DNA from: an uncultured Bacteroidota bacterium | GTDB taxonomy: Bacteria; Bacteroidota; Bacteroidia; Bacteroidales; SZUA-534 | Direction: 5' to 3' | Length of the DNA stretch: 8,390 nucleotides | NCBI GenBank assembly: GCA_937899145.1 | Contig: CALBPW010000116.1 | Coordinates: 1 to 8,390 of the forward strand | Shown: positions 6,951 through 8,390 of the stretch, in pieces | Layout: each line of letters starts with the position of its first letter | How positions within the stretch are numbered: position 1 is the first letter of the stretch | Position numbers and translations under genes: made by a program | Notes under the pieces: generated by a model | The model's input: the letters and a program-made list of their open reading frames with translations, nothing else | Databases searched by the model: none | What the model was told of the DNA's origin: nothing

Positions 6951-7487
6951 TATTTTCATTGGTACAACATTGTACACGAGTACGGCCATTGCATTCTTGA
7001 TTTTTACAACAAAGGTATTGGCGGAGTTGACGAGGAAATTTTAGTTAACAAATTTGCCGTAAGTTATTGGAAATAAGTTGGTTTTGATGATGAACTTACA
7101 AAACTAAAAACTATGCTTGAAACTGCGTTGTCAGGATTCCCAAATCCTATTCCTGAAAATAAAACGTTTATTGGCTGGTATTCAGAAATTTGGGGAACTC
7201 AAAAACTGATGCCTGTCCCAATTTACGGATATTTTCAGTTTAAAAGCGTCATTATTGCTATTGAGGAATCGAAAGATTTGTCATCTTGGTTTGACGAAAT
7301 TGGAATCAATGGGTTTGTTGCTTCAAACAGTTGTAAATTAGAAAAATATCCCATTGTGGCAGAATCTTCAACTAAATATTTGAACGATTTGCAAAATTTG
7401 CTGAAAGTAGCAGGATTAAAATGCCCCGCTGCCGATATAGAACTAACAAACGACCCAATGACACATTGCTCGCAAAAGGCGCACTAA
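6951..7487 (+). pseudogene. Decayed gene for an HExxH zinc-metalloprotease-like protein, internal stop
   Basis: One frame reads as protein across a stop codon. Before the stop (6951-7073) it gives HWYNIVHEYGHCILDFYN, then GGVDEEILVNKFAVSYWK. HEYGH (6975-6989) is an HExxH zinc motif, and the following E-E-x-x-V-N-x-F-A resembles the third-ligand helix of M78/ImmA-type and related small gluzincins. TAA at 7074-7076 interrupts it, perhaps a former CAA. The frame then continues VGFDDELTKLKTML through a 124-codon stretch ending at 7485-7487, with composition typical of real protein (WYSEIWG, PIYGYFQF, SSWFDEIG). The ATG at 7113 has no ribosome site and lies mid-domain, so it is unlikely to be a true start. 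Upstream, the frame is closed at 6912-6914 with no good start, so a frameshift or lost 5' end is likely. I do not recognise the exact family. Function, if any remained, would be a peptidase, possibly exported. Confidence 0.5.
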
Positions 7488-7572
7488 AAAATCACTTACA
7501 AATATGTGTCAAAAACGCCCTTGCAAATTTTGCGGAAAACGCAAATGATTATAAATCAGCCAAAAATATAAC

Positions 7573-7603
7573 TTGCTTTATTCATTCAAAAGCATTTACT
7601 TTG
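7573..7603 (+). promoter_or_regulatory. Possible rpsA promoter (TTG, 20-bp spacer, TTACTTTG)
   Basis: TTG at 7573-7575 and TTACTTTG at 7596-7603 are spaced as in Bacteroidetes primary-sigma promoters (TTG, about 19-21 bp, TAnnTTTG). The second base of the -7 box departs from consensus. Transcription would start near 7611, giving a leader of about 40 nt before rpsA. The remainder of 7488-7652 is AT-rich, with no other gene or structure that I can support. Confidence 0.45.
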
Positions 7604-7652
7604 CGTGATTTTTTAAAAATAAAGTCTAACTCATTAATTTATTTAAATTTAA

Positions 7653-8390
7653 ATGGAAAAAGAAAATCAAAATGCTCAGGAAGTTGAGCGCGAGGAAACA
7701 TTAGAACTTAATGTGCCTCAAAAGCAAACAAACGTAAAACCAGAAGATTTTGACTGGGACGCTTACGAGAACGACTCTGTAGTATCAAGCTCAGAGCGTG
7801 GCAAATACGAAGAAATGTACAGCAACACACTTTCTTCGATTACTGAAAACGAAGTTGTTGAAGGCACAATTGTAGCAATGAACAAGCGCGAAGCTTTGGT
7901 CAACATCGGCTACAAATCAGAAGGTGTTATCAACATGAACGAATTCCGCTACAATCCCGATTTGAAAGTGGGCGACAAAGTGGAGGTTTATGTGGAAAGT
8001 CAAGAAGACCGCAATGGCCAACTTTCGCTATCACACAAAAAAGCACGCGCATTACGCTCGTGGGATCGTGTAAATCAAGCACTTGAACAAGACGAAATCA
8101 TCAAAGGTTACATTAAATGCCGTACAAAAGGCGGTATGATTGTCGATGTATTTGGCATCGAAGCATTCTTGCCCGGTTCGCAAATTGATGTCAAACCAAT
8201 TCGCGACTACGATGTATTTGTTGGTAAAACAATGGAATTCAAAGTTGTTAAAATCAACCACGAATTTAAAAACGTTGTTGTATCGCACAAAGCGCTTATC
8301 GAGGCTGAACTTGAACAACAAAAGAAAGACATCATCTCGAAACTTGAAAAAGGACAGGTTCTTGAAGGAACTGTTAAAAATATTACATCT
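7653..8390 (+). CDS. rpsA: 30S ribosomal protein S1, N-terminal part (3' end outside window)
   Basis: S1 binds mRNA and docks it on the small subunit through repeated S1 (OB-fold) RNA-binding domains. The frame gives 246 codons from ATG 7653 to the window edge without a stop. After an acidic, low-complexity leader (about 1-60, with DFDWDAYEND) come the first S1 repeat at about 67-135 (VVEGTIVAMNKREALVNIG, then VEVYVESQED and LSLSHKKA) and a second at about 150-215 (IIKGYIKCRTKGGMIVDVFG, then IEAFLPGSQID and VVVSHKA). A third begins near 234 (GQVLEGTVKNITS). The order and leader match Bacteroidetes S1, normally about 590-620 residues. There is no Shine-Dalgarno before the ATG; the AT-rich leader is typical of this phylum, whose translation depends strongly on S1 and upstream A-richness. 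Divergent from acnA, it is presumably its own transcription unit. Confidence 0.95.
   Translation, partial: MEKENQNAQEVEREETLELNVPQKQTNVKPEDFDWDAYENDSVVSSSERGKYEEMYSNTLSSITENEVVEGTIVAMNKREALVNIGYKSEGVINMNEFRYNPDLKVGDKVEVYVESQEDRNGQLSLSHKKARALRSWDRVNQALEQDEIIKGYIKCRTKGGMIVDVFGIEAFLPGSQIDVKPIRDYDVFVGKTMEFKVVKINHEFKNVVVSHKALIEAELEQQKKDIISKLEKGQVLEGTVKNITS

Noticed and set aside
6691..6951. 86-codon frame on the - strand upstream of acnA
   Set aside because: No ribosome site or recognisable motif, poor composition toward its end, and it lies antisense to the signal-peptide-like remnant; treated as a chance frame.
7421..7687. 88-codon + strand frame overlapping the rpsA start
   Set aside because: It overlaps the end of the decayed gene and the first codons of rpsA in a different frame and reads through the probable rpsA promoter; no protein-like pattern.
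8052..8321. 89-codon - strand frame at the right end
   Set aside because: Antisense to the S1 repeats of rpsA, which are clearly coding on the + strand.

Overview
This window is best read as a mosaic of three unrelated bacterial segments joined head to tail, most likely a mis-assembled (chimeric) metagenomic contig rather than one natural locus. The evidence is that each join cuts known genes in mid-sequence, and that base composition, translation-start style and gene family all change at the joins.

Segment A (1 to about 515) is AT-rich. It carries the end of rplF (L6) and the first ~75 codons of rplR (L18) on the + strand, in the normal spc-operon order and with a clear Shine-Dalgarno, so it is Firmicutes- or Tenericutes-like. 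Segment B (about 515 to 1810) lies on the - strand. It holds the C-terminal part of a LytTR-type response regulator, followed with an 8-nt overlap by the membrane sensor half of a histidine kinase. This is a Clostridia-style peptide or quorum-sensing two-component pair, and both genes are truncated by the joins. Segment C (about 1795 to 8390) is Bacteroidetes-like. Shine-Dalgarno sites are absent, a TAnnTTTG-type promoter box is present, and gene content and protein sequences fit Bacteroidales.

In segment C, acnA, icd and gltA are on the - strand and transcribed in that order. Together they form the oxidative branch of the citric acid cycle; the enzymes act as citrate synthase, aconitase, then NADP-isocitrate dehydrogenase, taking oxaloacetate and acetyl-CoA to 2-oxoglutarate and so to glutamate. 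acnA and icd are 4 nt apart. gltA follows after a 180-nt gap and loses its C-terminus at the join with segment B, giving a continuous but almost certainly artificial 520-codon frame (citrate synthase plus half receiver plus LytTR).

Upstream of acnA is a divergent region of about 1.1 kb. It holds the acnA promoter and a leader inverted repeat, then a decayed + strand gene with an HEYGH zinc-protease-like motif interrupted by a stop, and finally rpsA (ribosomal protein S1), which runs off the right end. I see no CRISPR array, tRNA, rRNA or insertion sequence. I found no convincing new biological system; the most eye-catching object, the enzyme-regulator fusion, is better explained as a join artefact.
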